A model generated the notes under the pieces. That model had not been told where the DNA came from. It did not search any database and saw nothing but the letters and a program-made list of their open reading frames with translations. Of a stretch of 64,000 bases of DNA, positions 1 to 9,863 are shown one piece after another; within the stretch, counting starts at the first letter, position 1; each line of letters starts with the position of its first letter. Origin of the DNA: Narthecium ossifragum (Eukaryota > Streptophyta > Magnoliopsida > Dioscoreales > Nartheciaceae); the NCBI GenBank assembly GCA_963920575.1, contig OY986964.1:17549987-17613986 (forward strand). Reading direction: 5' to 3'. The translations under genes were made by a program, and so were the position numbers.

Positions 1-134
1 GCTAGCGCCCCACCAGGCTGCTGATCCTGGCCTCCCCCTAACGGAGCCTGCCCAGACGGCCCGGCTGTCAGGAAAAACTGGCCTGGCGGAATCGACAACT
101 GTGCCTGGAACTGCTGCGGGCGCTGTGACCGCTG

Positions 135-653
135 CTAAAAGCGTCGCTGACGCCGCTGGTGCCCTCCGCCGTATCCCCCTCTGAACTGGGGCCTCTGCGG
201 TGCACTGGTAGAGGATGCCGGTGGAACTGCCCGGCACCTCTCGTCCTGCGACTGCGCCTCCACAACTAAGGTGCAGTTCAGAACTGCTGTATACATCTGG
301 AAGCGGTGGGAACACGTCTGGCGCCTGATCTCTGGACGAAGACCCCACTCAAACTGTCGTGCCCTGGCCACTGAATCTGCTGCCACTGCTCCCGCGAAAC
401 GGACCAAACGGACCAAATGACACTCCAGCAAGACTACCACAGTGGTCTGCGCGTCGACCGGAGCGAGAACCCCCTCCTCGGCGAGAAGGGTCTCCTCCAG
501 TATGACCGAAGCCGTCGCTGGTGATGGCTCAGCCCGTCTAGCTCTGACCTCCCTGACAGGTGCTACCCTGTCTGGTCGGGCGGGTCGACCAAGTCGTGCC
601 CCACCCCCGACCATCAACCGAAGGTCAGCCTCGAGCTCCCGATATCTGCGCAA
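135..653 (-). pseudogene. gag remnant of element A, internally deleted
   Basis: Gag would be the structural capsid/nucleocapsid protein of the element. The 172-aa reading frame starts like the gag of B (Arg/Pro-rich N-terminus, then LAEEGVLAPVD). It then jumps to the later gag segment RFAGAVAADSVARARQFEWG and on to an RCRAVPPASSTSAP linker. The central block present in B, including the DGDALDWW signature, is missing: roughly 110 residues deleted without losing the frame. The zinc knuckle expected further on is outside the window or lost. The minus-strand frame is supported by residue-level similarity to B; this is a relic, not a working gene. Confidence 0.8.
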
Positions 654-830
654 TCACCAACAACAAACGAGCGTCCACTCGTTCGAAACCCAAGACAAAG
701 CAGCACAACATAAAGTGGAAAAGCACAACCCATCAAAATGAGCATGCACGGATGTTCTAGACATAGAACTAACCCATTCCACGCTCAACTCAACCGAATC
801 CTGATCCTAAACCCTGGAATCTACAACCTA

Positions 831-844
831 TGCTCTGATACCAA
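831..844 (-). other. Primer-binding site (tRNA-iMet), element A
   Basis: The minus strand reads TTGGTATCAGAGCA, complementary to the 3' end of plant initiator tRNA-Met. It sits two bases from the LTR terminus at 847, the usual PBS spacing. Confidence 0.9.
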
Positions 845-846
845 GC

Positions 847-1330
847 TGTCGCGCCCCGACCCGCGAAAACCCAACCGGGCCGGGCGACGAGAACCGGAAT
901 CTAACCAACGCGGAAAAAGAACGGTGAGGGTTCCCTCTAACCTATCGGTCTCCCTAACAGTTCACCAAAGCACCCTAAATTAAAACAACAATTAACAACA
1001 TCGAACCACAGATTTAAAACTCAAAGTGTTAAAAAATATACAAATCCTCGGAGAGGAGAAGATTCAAAGTACAACATTACTCCCGTAGGAGACTATCTAA
1101 CACAAGGGTAAAAACGGTAAATATCGCCACCTCTCAAAAGCCACCAGGCGCCGCTGCACCGCCGTCCAACTGCCCGGTAGGGGCCACAGAGGAAGAACTG
1201 ACGCCTGCACCTGCAAAACGCATCCCAGGTAGGAGTGAGCACTAAGCTCAGTAGGGATCTACACTACGACATACAGAAGGAAGAGGGAAACGCAACAGTG
1301 TCACCCTCAAGTAGGACCTGGGTGTATACA
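847..1330 (-). repeat. Truncated LTR of element A (3' part only)
   Basis: On the plus strand this starts TGTCGCGCCCCGACC, the inverted 3' terminus of the family LTR, and follows the full-length LTR of B for about 484 bp. It stops abruptly at the palindrome TGTATACA, where a second complete LTR begins at 1331. The rest of the LTR of A is not found on the far side of B, so this is not a simple insertion of B into A. Confidence 0.85.
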
Positions 1331-3177
1331 TGTCGCGCCCCGACCCGCGAAAGCCCAACCGGGCCGGGCGACGCGAACCGGAACCTAACCAACGCAGAAA
1401 AAGAACGGCGAGGGTTCCCTCTAACCTATGGGTCTCCCTAGCAATTCATCAAAGCCCCCCCCCCATTTAAAACAACATCAAAAGGCAAAACCTCGAATCT
1501 CAGATTAAAACTCAAGTATTAATTATACAAAACCTCGGAGAGGGAAAGTTCAAATACAATATTACTCCCGTAGGAGACTATCTAACATAAGGGTAAAAGC
1601 AGTAAAGGATCACCAGCCCTCAGACTCCACCTGGCGCCGCCGCACCGCCAACCAACTGCCCGGTAGGGGCCACAGAAGAAGAACTGACGCCTGCACCTAC
1701 AAAACGCAGCCCGGGTAGGTGTGAGCACTAAGCTCAGTAGGGATCTACACTACGACACACAGAAGGAAGAGGGAAACGCAACAATGTCGCCCTCGAGTAG
1801 GATCTGGGTGTATACAGGGGTCCCATAACCCCACCGAGTGTCCCTGGTGCCCAGGAGCAGCACACAGTTGGAACAACACTGGTGAAAACACAACTGCACG
1901 GAACGGCACTGCAGGCGGGAAAAAGGCACCGCTGGGTAGGCAACACCTCTACCCCAGGGTCCGCACAGTGAGACACCGGCTACACCTCAGCATACGACTC
2001 AAGGCCGACACGACCTCTACAATCATCAAGCCATAAGTGTACCAGTCATCTAAGCCTATCATTGAATCGACTGGCCACCACAATTCAACCGAGTCCTAAC
2101 AGCCCAATCCCGGTCCTAGGGCTAAGTCCGAGCTTCCAGCCTCGGGACGGCGACCCAAGGATCACCCACGCCCTAACCAATGCAACTAGTGCACAAAACA
2201 ACAATGCATGCCATGACATACACAAACAGGAGATAGGCATGCAACAGTATGACAAACATCATATAAGTCTACCGGACCGCTGCAGCGGTACTACCGACCG
2301 CTGCCAGCCGGTCCGCAGCGGGTCCCGGCATTACGACGGTATCACGACCGTCAACCGCGAACTCCTACAACGGGAATAAACCCCGAAAACGATGATGTAC
2401 AATAAACAATATAATATTATATTTCGAAATATAATATTATATTCAAACACTCAAAGCCTCTACTTAGGGGCTAAATGATCCCGTCGATCCGACATCTAAA
2501 CGACATCGGATTCAAGATCTAACTTAACTATCAGTAGGTGTATATACCAGGATCATCATATCCAAATTTCATAAACATCCAACGGTTGGATTTACGGGAA
2601 ACACCAATCACAAATCGCTGATTAAACCAACTTACCCTTTAATTGCTGCAACGCAGCCCTCCAGAAAAAATATCATAAGAAATCGTAGACAAATCTGAAA
2701 AATACGAAACAAGATGGAATGGAAATCTAACAAGTAGAGCTACAACTCTTATGTTTATGAAAAGCCAAGATCATGTACTCGCCGGCCGGAAAACTCGCCG
2801 CAAGCCGGCTGTTTCTCAAGAACAGCAGAAAACCAGAAATCCGAGACTAATCTTATATAAAACCTACTCAAATCACAACTGATTAACAGGTATAAGGAAC
2901 CTAACAAAGCAAGGATCAACAAGATCCAACGGCTAGATCTCAAGAAAACCCAAAAAAAACATCAGTAGGTATAACCCTACCTAGCTGCGCTTTCCTCGGC
3001 TGATTCCCCGCGATTTGATCGCTAACAAGCTGCCAAACTACACCAGGAGCCTTCCTCTCGTTGTCACGAATCCAACGAGCCAAAGAACACCCAATTTGGT
3101 GGCCGGAGGAGGGAGAACGGAGGGAAAGAAGCTCGCCGGCGGTAAAGGGAAGAAACAGAGCACCGCGGGAAAGAGAT

Positions 3178-3251
3178 AAGGAGGGAAGAAGAAGAGAAGG
3201 AGAAGGAGGAAGAGGAGGGGAAGAAAAGAGGGGAAAGGGGGAGGGGAAAGG
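3178..3251 (+). repeat. 74-nt uninterrupted polypurine run inside LTR
   Basis: All 74 plus-strand bases are A or G, so the element's sense strand is pure pyrimidine. Comparable runs occur at 5653-5736 (84 nt), 12731-12798 (68 nt) and 48582-48645 (64 nt), in the equivalent part of other LTR copies. They produce spurious Glu/Arg/Gly-rich and Pro/Ser-rich ORFs on both strands. Confidence 0.9.
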
Positions 3252-3537
3252 CGGGAAAGAGGGGAAAAGGCTGGGGGAAAAGGGAGGGGAAGACTTCTCT
3301 CCCTGACAGGGGAGAGCGACGGCCGACGGCCGTCCTCGCGAAAGAGAAAACCCACCGACTCGATCATGATCGATCTCCAAGGCATGTGAGATCGATCTCC
3401 TTTGCAATCGAGATCGATCTCCTTGAAATCCAAATCGATCTTCTTTGCAAAAAGGGCCAGATCGATCTCCCTAGCCATCCAGATCGATCTCCTTTACTCA
3501 GAAAGGCAAACTTGGGCTAAAACACAAGCCCAAGCTC

Positions 3538-3551
3538 AGATCTTCCGATCT
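3538..3551 (-). other. Conserved U3 hairpin AGATC-GGAA-GATCT
   Basis: In LTR sense, five base pairs close a GGAA loop about 150 bases from the LTR 5' end. Equivalent structures occur in every other Tekay-like U3 of the window with changed outer pairs; see the findings. Confidence 0.65.
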
Positions 3552-3630
3552 CGGGTTCACCTAGCCATTCTAAACAAACACGAACACAGACAAAGCCAGT
3601 GTGTGCACACGCGGGTGTGAAACAAACCAA

Positions 3631-3658
3631 CAAGGCGCAATTTACCAAATTGCCCTTG
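3631..3658 (-). other. Conserved 28-bp inverted repeat near LTR 5' end
   Basis: Arms CAAGG..GCAATTT and AAATTG..CCTTG are separated by three to four bases, about 45-70 bases from the LTR start. All other Tekay-like LTRs here have an equivalent, with compensating substitutions in element C. Confidence 0.65.
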
Positions 3659-3813
3659 CGGTCTACAGCGAGCCACAGGGGTAGAGGGGCAGGTCCTCAC
3701 ATCCTATTACCCTTAAAGGAAATGTCGTCCCGAGATTCGATAAGGGTAGGGCTCGGAACAATAAAACAGCTACACTAGAGGACAGAACAAGAAGTACCTG
3801 GAGAAGAAAACAA

Positions 3814-4390
3814 CTACGGAAACTCCTGCCGCATGCGCGCCTCGCGCTCCCAAGTGACCTCCTCGGCGCCTCTGTGCCTCCACAGTACCTTGACCAAGGG
3901 AATCGTCTTGCCCCGCAAGACCTGATCCCTCCGGTCAAGTACCTGAACCGGCTGCTCAACAAAGCTCACGTCTGCCTCAAGCTCAATGTCATCCACTCTG
4001 ATGACATGAGACGGGTCTGGGTGATACTTCCTCAGCATCGACACATGGAAAGTCGGATGCACAGCAGACATGTGCTGAGGAAGATCCAGGCGGTAAGCTA
4101 CCTCGCCAACCCTCTCTAAAATCTCAAACGGCCCGACAAACCTCGGCGCCAACTTGCCACCTCTGCCAAACCTGACAGAACCTTTGTACGGCGACGCTCG
4201 CAAGAACACTCGGTCGCCGACTGCAAACTCCAACGGTCGTCGCCTCTGATCTGCATAACTCTTCTGCCAGCTCTGAGCCGTCAGAAGCCTCTGCCTGATC
4301 TGTACCAACCTCTCTGACGACCGCCTGACGATATCTGGACCGGTGAGTGAAGCCTCTCCAACCTCTGTCCAACATACTGGGGAACGACAA
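3814..4390 (-). pseudogene. Integrase C-terminus with chromodomain-like tail, element B
   Basis: This is the last part of pol, separated from the rest by an LTR insertion. It starts in SPVCWTEVGEAS at the junction. It continues through QKSYADQRRRPLEFAVGDRV and the GPFEI/HPTFHVSMLRKY region of the integrase C-terminal domain. It ends in a chromodomain-like segment (QVLDRRDQVLRGKTIPLVKV, then WRHRGAEEVTWE). In chromoviruses such a tail guides integration to particular chromatin. About 45 residues just upstream, present in element C, are missing at the break. The segment is open but cannot be expressed as part of an intact polyprotein. Confidence 0.85.
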
Positions 4391-6766
4391 TACAGGGGTC
4401 CCATAACCCCACCGCATGTCCCTGTGGCCCAGGGACGGCACTCAGTTACAGGAACAACACTGGCGACACGACAGGTCAGCACAGTGGGACACCGGCTACA
4501 CCTCAGCACCCGACTCAAGGCCGACACGACCTCTACAATCATCAAGCAACCAGTGTACCAGTCATCTAAGCTTATGATCGAATCGACTGGACACCACAAT
4601 TCAAACTGGGTCCTAACAGCCCAACCCCGGTCCTTGGGCTAAGTCCGAGCTTCCAGCCTCGGGACGGCGACCCAAAGATCACCCACGCCCTAACCAATGC
4701 AACTAATGCACAAGGCAATGATGCATGCTATGACATACACAGATAAGAAGCAAAGTATGCAACAATATGTCAAGCATCATATAAGTCTACTGGATCGCTG
4801 CAGCAGTACTACCAACCGCGGACTCCTGCAACGGGAAGCAACCACGAAAACGATGATGAACAGTAAACAATATAATATTATATTCTGAAATATAATATTA
4901 TATTCAAACACCCAAAACCTCTACTTATGGGCTAATTGATCCCGTCGATCCGATGTCTAAATGATGTCGGATTCAAGATCCAACTTAACAACCAGTAGCT
5001 GTATATACCAGGATCAACATATCCAAAATTCCTAATCATCCAACGGTTGGATTAACGGGAAAACGCTAATCAAAATCGTTAATCAAACTAACTTACCCAT
5101 TAATTGCTACAACGCAGCGCTTCAGCAAACAATTCATAAGAAATCATACAAATATGCGCAAATTACGAAACAAGATGGAATGGAAAGCTAACGATTAGTT
5201 CTACAACTCTTATGTTTATAAAAAGCCAAGATCATGTACTCACCGGCCGGAAACCTCGCCGTAAGCCGACTGTTTCTCAAGAACAGCAGAAAACCAGAAA
5301 TCCGAGACTAATCATCCATAAAACCTACTCAAATCCCAACTGATTAACATGAAACTTGAATCAGTAATTCTAACAGCTATAAGGAATCCAAGAAAATAAG
5401 GATCAACAAGATCCAACGGCTAGATCTCAAGAAAGCCCGAAATAAACATCAGTAGGTATAACCCTACCTAGCTGCGCTTTCCTCGGCTGATTCCCCGCGA
5501 TTTGATCACCAACAAGCTTCCAAACAACTTCAGGGATCTTACACTCGTTGTCACGAATCCAACGAGCCTTAGAACGCCGAAAAATATGGTCGGAGGAGGG
5601 AGAACGGAGGTGATGAAGGTTGGCTGCCGGAACAGGGGAAGAACAGAGCTTCGGGAGAGAAAGAGGGAAGGAAGAAGAAAGAGAGGAGAAGGAGGAAGAG
5701 GAGGGGAAGAAAAGGAGGGGAAAGGGGAGGGGAAAGCCGGGGGAAGGGGGAAAAAGTGAGGGGAGGGGAGGGAAAGTCCTCTCCCCCTCTGACAGAGGAG
5801 AGCGACGGCAAGCGGTGGCCATCCTCGCGAAGCAGAAAAGCCACTGACGTGAGTCCGATCGGTCGCTCCAAGGAGCGATCGATCGTTCTCGCCCCGGATC
5901 AAAACAAACTGACTCGCTCACGAGTCCGATTGATCGTCCCAAGGAGCGATCGATCGCTCAAGGGTCGTCAGCTGCCCTAAGGCAAGCTTTCGCGCGCCCG
6001 AGCTGGGATCTTCCGATCCCGGGTCCACCTAGCCAGTCTAAACAAGCATTAACACAAACAAGGCCGGTGTGTGCACACGCGGGTGTGAAACAAACCAACA
6101 ACCCGCAATTTACCAAATTGCCCTTGTGGTCTACAACGAGCCACAGGGATAGAGGGGCAGGTCCTCACATTAGGTGTAGCCGGTGTCCCACTGTGCTGAC
6201 CTGTATTGTCGCCAGTGTTGTTCCTGTTACTGAGTGCCGTCCCTGGGCCTCAGGGACACGCGGAAGGGTTATGGGACCCCTGTATACACCCAGGTCCTAC
6301 TTTAGGGCGACACTCTTGCGTTCCCCCTTCCTTCTGTGTGTCGTAGTGTAGATCTCTACTGAGCTTAGTGCTCACACCTACCCGGGGCTGCGTTTTGCAG
6401 GTTTAGGCGTCAGTTCCTCTTCTGTGGCCCCTACCGGGCAGTTGGTCGGCGGTGCGGCGGCGCCTGGTGGTCTTTGAGAGGTGGTGATCGTTTACTGCTT
6501 TTACCCTATGTTAGTTAGTCTTCTATGGGAGTAATGTTGTATTTTAATCTTCCCCTCTCCGAGGATTTGTATATTTAACACTTTGAGTTTTAAATCTGTA
6601 GTTCGAGGTTTTGTAAAATTAATGTCTTTTAATTGAGGGTGCTTTTGGTGAATTGTTAGGGAGACCAATAGGTTGGAGGGAACCCTCCAGCTTTATTTTC
6701 CGCGTTTGTTAGGTTCCGGTTCGCGTCGCCCAGCCCGGTTGGGCTTTCGCGGGTCGGGGCGCGACA
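4391..6766. repeat. LTR in two inverted halves, inserted in integrase gene of B
   Basis: 4391-6160 is minus-oriented LTR (from TACAGGGGTCCC to TCCTCACA), matching about 1812-3701 of the 3' LTR. 6168-6766 is the complementary R/U5 part in plus orientation, ending GGGGCGCGACA. The two halves share about 115 bp in opposite orientation (4391-4505 against 6168-6285), so the insert is a foldback. Pol resumes at 6767 with EDML and stopped at 4390 with SPVCW, so about 130 bp of integrase was lost. The U3 hairpin is at 6005-6020 and the inverted repeat at 6099-6126. Confidence 0.85.
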
Positions 6767-7712
6767 GCATGTCCTCCAAGATCTGGATAGTCCGCTCTGA
6801 CTATCCGTCTGTCTGCGGATGAAAAGCTGTACTGAAAGTCAGGAGTGTGCCAACTGCCTCCTGAAAGTCTCGCCAGAACCTGCTGGTGAACCTGGGGTCA
6901 CGGTCTGACACGATAGACACTGGAACCCCGTGTAGTCTGACCACCTCTCTGACGTACAAGGTGCCCAACCTGTCCGTCGAGTCTGTCACCCGCATAGGCA
7001 GGAAGTGCGCCGATTTGGTCAATCGATCAACGATGACCCAAATCGCGTCATTCCCCCTAGGAGATCTCGGTAGCCCGGTCACGAAGTCCATCGTGATGTG
7101 CTCCCACTTCCACTCAACTAGTGGAAGCGGCTGAAGTAACCCCAGAGTCCGCTGGTGCTCTGCCTTGACCTTCTGACAGGTAAGGCAGCGCGATACGAAC
7201 TCCGTCACTGCCCTCTTCATCCCGAGCCACCAGAACTGTCGCCGAAGATCCTGGTACATCTTGGTGCCACCAGGATGAACTGCAAAACGAGAGTGGTGGA
7301 ACTCTCGCAGGACGTCGTCTCGAAGAACTGGATCTGCTGGAACTGCTACTCTGCCTCGGAATCGTAGCCCTCCGTCTGACGATACTGTCCAGTCTCCGTC
7401 TACGCCCTCTGTGCCCGCTGCTGTGCGTAACTCCTCGAGCTCTGGGTCACTGTGCTGTGCCTCTAATACTCTGGCTAGAACTGCTGGCATACTCTGCACC
7501 GCATAGAGAAAACAGCTGGATCCCCGATCCTCAAACTCGAGCCCCAACTGGCCCGCTGTCTCTAGAGCCTGCCACTGCCTCACTGAAAACCCTGCAACTG
7601 CTGCTCTGGTGTCTCTCACCTGCCTACTCAGCGCGTCTGCTACGACATTTGCCTTACCAGGATGGTAATGCAACTCGAAGTCGTAGTCCTCCAGTAGCTC
7701 CATCCAGCGTCG
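6767..7712 (-). pseudogene. RNase H end and integrase core of element B
   Basis: This continues the RT/RNase H frame after an in-frame TAG (7713-7715). It runs from MELLEDYDFELHYHPGKANV (RNase H/connection) through an HHCC zinc finger (EFHHSRFAVHPGG, then CLTCQ). The catalytic core follows: the WEHITMDFVTGLP Asp and the VSDRDPRF Asp are visible, up to AFHPQTDG. A TAG at 6801-6803 stands where relatives have CAG, just before SERTIQILEDML. Integrase would insert element cDNA into chromosomes; this copy is dead because of the two stops and the LTR break at 6766. Confidence 0.88.
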
Positions 7713-8978
7713 CTACCTCAGGTTGAGGTCACGTTGGGTGAAAACGTGCCTCAAACTCTTATGGTCCAAGAAGACTGAGAACTTCTCGCCATAGAGATAA
7801 TGCCGCCAGGTCTTCAGGGCGAAGACCACCGCTGCTTGCTCCAAGTCGTGAGTCGAGTAGTTCATCTCATGGTTCTTCAGCTGACGAGAACCATAGGAAA
7901 CTACGTGGCCCTCCTGCATGAGGAAACACCCCAAACCCTCACCGCTGGCATCGCAGTAAACACTGTAACCAACACCTCGCTCAGGGACGATCAGCACCGG
8001 CGCACTGGTCAACCTCGTCCTTAGCTCCACGAAAGCTCGCTGACAAGCATCATCCCACACGAACGGGACGGCCTTCTGTGTCAGTCTGGTCATCGGTCCG
8101 GCAACTTTGGAGAAGTCCCGCATGAACCGCCTGTAGTAACCCGCCAGGCCTAAGAAACTACGGACCTCAAACACTGTCCTCAGTCTCTGCCACTGTACCA
8201 CTGCCTCGACCTTGGCCGGGTCAACTGAGATCCCTGCTGCCGACACCACGTGTCCAAGGAATCCCACCTGTGCAAGCCAGAACTCGCACTTGGAAGCCTT
8301 GGTATAAAGCCGATGCTCCCGAAGTAGCTGCAACACTATCGCTAAGTGTCGCTCGTGCTCCGCCACTGACCGGGAGTAGATAAGGATGTCGTCGACGAAC
8401 ACCACCACGAACTCGTCTAGGAAAGGCCGGAAGATCCTCTGCATGAGATCCATGAACGCTGTTGGTGCGTTCGTCAGCCCAAACGGCATCACCACGAACT
8501 CGTACAGGCCGTACCGAGTCCGAAAAGCCGTCTTCAGGATGTCGCAATCCCGAACCCTCAACTGGTGGTAGCTGGTGCGGAGGTCGATCTTCAAGAACAC
8601 TGAAGATCCTCGCAGCTGGTCAAACAGGTCGTCGATCCTCGGCATCAGATACTGGTTCTTCACTGTCACCCTGTTGAGCCGCCTGTAGTCTATGCAAAGT
8701 CGAAGGGTACCATCCTTCTTCTTCGCGAACAACACTGGCGCCCCCCAGGGAGACATGCTGGGACGGATGAAACCTCTGTTGGTAAGCTCGTCTAGCTGGG
8801 TCCTCAACTCACTCTGCTCTGCTGGTGCCATACTAAAAGCTGGGAGAGAGATCGGTGCGGTACCCGGTACCAGGTCAATCTCAAAATCGACCTCTCTGGG
8901 CGGTGGAAGCCATGGCAACACCTCGGGAAACACGTCGGTGTAGTCGCACACGATTCTAGGGAAACTTCTCTGCTGCAC
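7713..8978 (-). pseudogene. Reverse transcriptase and RNase H of element B
   Basis: A 421-residue open stretch with the full gypsy RT series. It has [64 protein letters not shown] and the catalytic [11 protein letters not shown], followed by [11 protein letters not shown] and [12 protein letters not shown]. RNase H follows ([11 protein letters not shown]), ending in [11 protein letters not shown] where family members have YSDHKSL. It copies element RNA to DNA in cytoplasmic particles. The segment is bounded by in-frame stops on both sides (9012-9014 and 7713-7715), so it is decayed although internally open. Confidence 0.92.
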
Positions 8979-9011
8979 TCCCTCTGACCCAAACAGAGAC
9001 AGGCTGGCCAG

Positions 9012-9665
9012 CTAGGCTGAAAGCTCGCTGCCACGCCTCCCCACACCACAAGCGAAGGAATCGGCTGAAAACCGATCCCCCATCAACACAAACTGTGTCC
9101 CATCGGGTGTCCAAGCGACCACCCTCCGGCGACCACAGTCGATGATAGCTCGGTATGCTGCTAACCAGTCCATACCGAGAATCACGTTGAAGCCTGTCAT
9201 GTCTAGCACCCGCAGGTCTAGACAGACACGGAGGCCTCCAACCTCCAAAGAACAATATCGGCAGACCCGGTCTACCCTGACTGTGCCGTCGATCGGTGAG
9301 TCTACAGACTGTGCCACCTCTAGCCAACTCGTCTCTAATCCTAGCGATGCCACACACATGCTAGCAATATATGAATGAGACGCCCTAGAGTCTATCAGCA
9401 CATCTACTAAAGAACTAGAAAGCTGAAAGATACCTCTGAGGACGGTTGGCTCTGCCGCTGCCTGCTGATACTTCTGTCGCTGCTGGTACTGCAACGGCTG
9501 CTGGTACTGCGGTTTACTGCCTCTGGGACGCCCTGGCCCGCGTCCACCCCCGCTCCCCTGCCAGGCACCGGGCCCTCCGCCTCTACTGCCTTGCGGCATA
9601 GCTCTCTGCGCTTCTCGCGAAGTGCAGTCTCTACGGTAGTGCCCCGGCTGCCCGCACAGGTAGCA
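9012..9665 (-). pseudogene. Gag zinc knuckle and aspartic protease of element B
   Basis: A CCHC knuckle (CYLCGQPGHYRRDC, 9624-9665) packages RNA. A Gly/Gln-rich linker then leads to the protease, which matures the polyprotein. The protease active site reads VLIDSRASHSYIA: Arg replaces the Gly of the usual D-S/T-G-A motif, which should abolish activity. Later family signatures ILGMDWL and LDLRVLDMTGFNV are present. The frame ends at a TAG (9012-9014) inside a stretch where element C reads Leu. The knuckle and protease share one frame. Confidence 0.88.
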
Positions 9666-9863
9666 AGTGACTGACGCGCCAGGCTGCCGTCCCTGGTCTC
9701 CCCCTGACGAAGCCTGCCCAGATGGCCCGGCCGTCAGTAGAAACGGGGCTGGTGGGCTTGGTAGTGGCTGCTGGTACTGCAGTGCACGCTGTGGCCGCCG
9801 CTGAAAGGGCCGCTGACGCCACGGCTGCCCCCTACCGAACCCCCCTCTGCCCTGGGGTCGCTG

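Larger units (their letters stand above)
1..846 (-). mobile_element. Internal fragment of Tekay-like element A
   Basis: This is the gag-side end of a Ty3/gypsy element running off the left edge of the window. It reads on the minus strand: a tRNA-Met primer-binding site at 831-844 abuts an LTR start at 847, and a broken gag lies to its left. The sequence is closely similar to the gag region of element B, so A and B belong to one family. Nothing beyond the gag remnant is visible here. Confidence 0.85.
1331..3701 (-). repeat. 3' LTR of element B (2371 bp)
   Basis: The LTR runs from TGTCGCGCCCC on the left to TCCTCACA on the right (5'-TG...CA-3' on the minus strand). Immediately right of it are the polypurine-tract region and the pol terminus. 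The sense strand carries the 28-bp inverted repeat (3631-3658), the GATC hairpin (3538-3551), several AGATCGATCT-type sites (3360-3490) and a pyrimidine-rich leader. No convincing TATA box was seen. Confidence 0.88.

Noticed and set aside
831..844. PBS sequences considered as parts of tRNA genes
   Set aside because: Only the 3'-end complement is present; no cloverleaf can be formed around any of the PBS sites.
2940..3478. Long Pro/Ser- and Glu/Arg-rich ORFs on both strands of Tekay-like LTRs (also 5427-5942, 12550-13041, 48197-48781)
   Set aside because: They are translations of the purine/pyrimidine runs in LTRs, differ in frame between copies, and have no domain.
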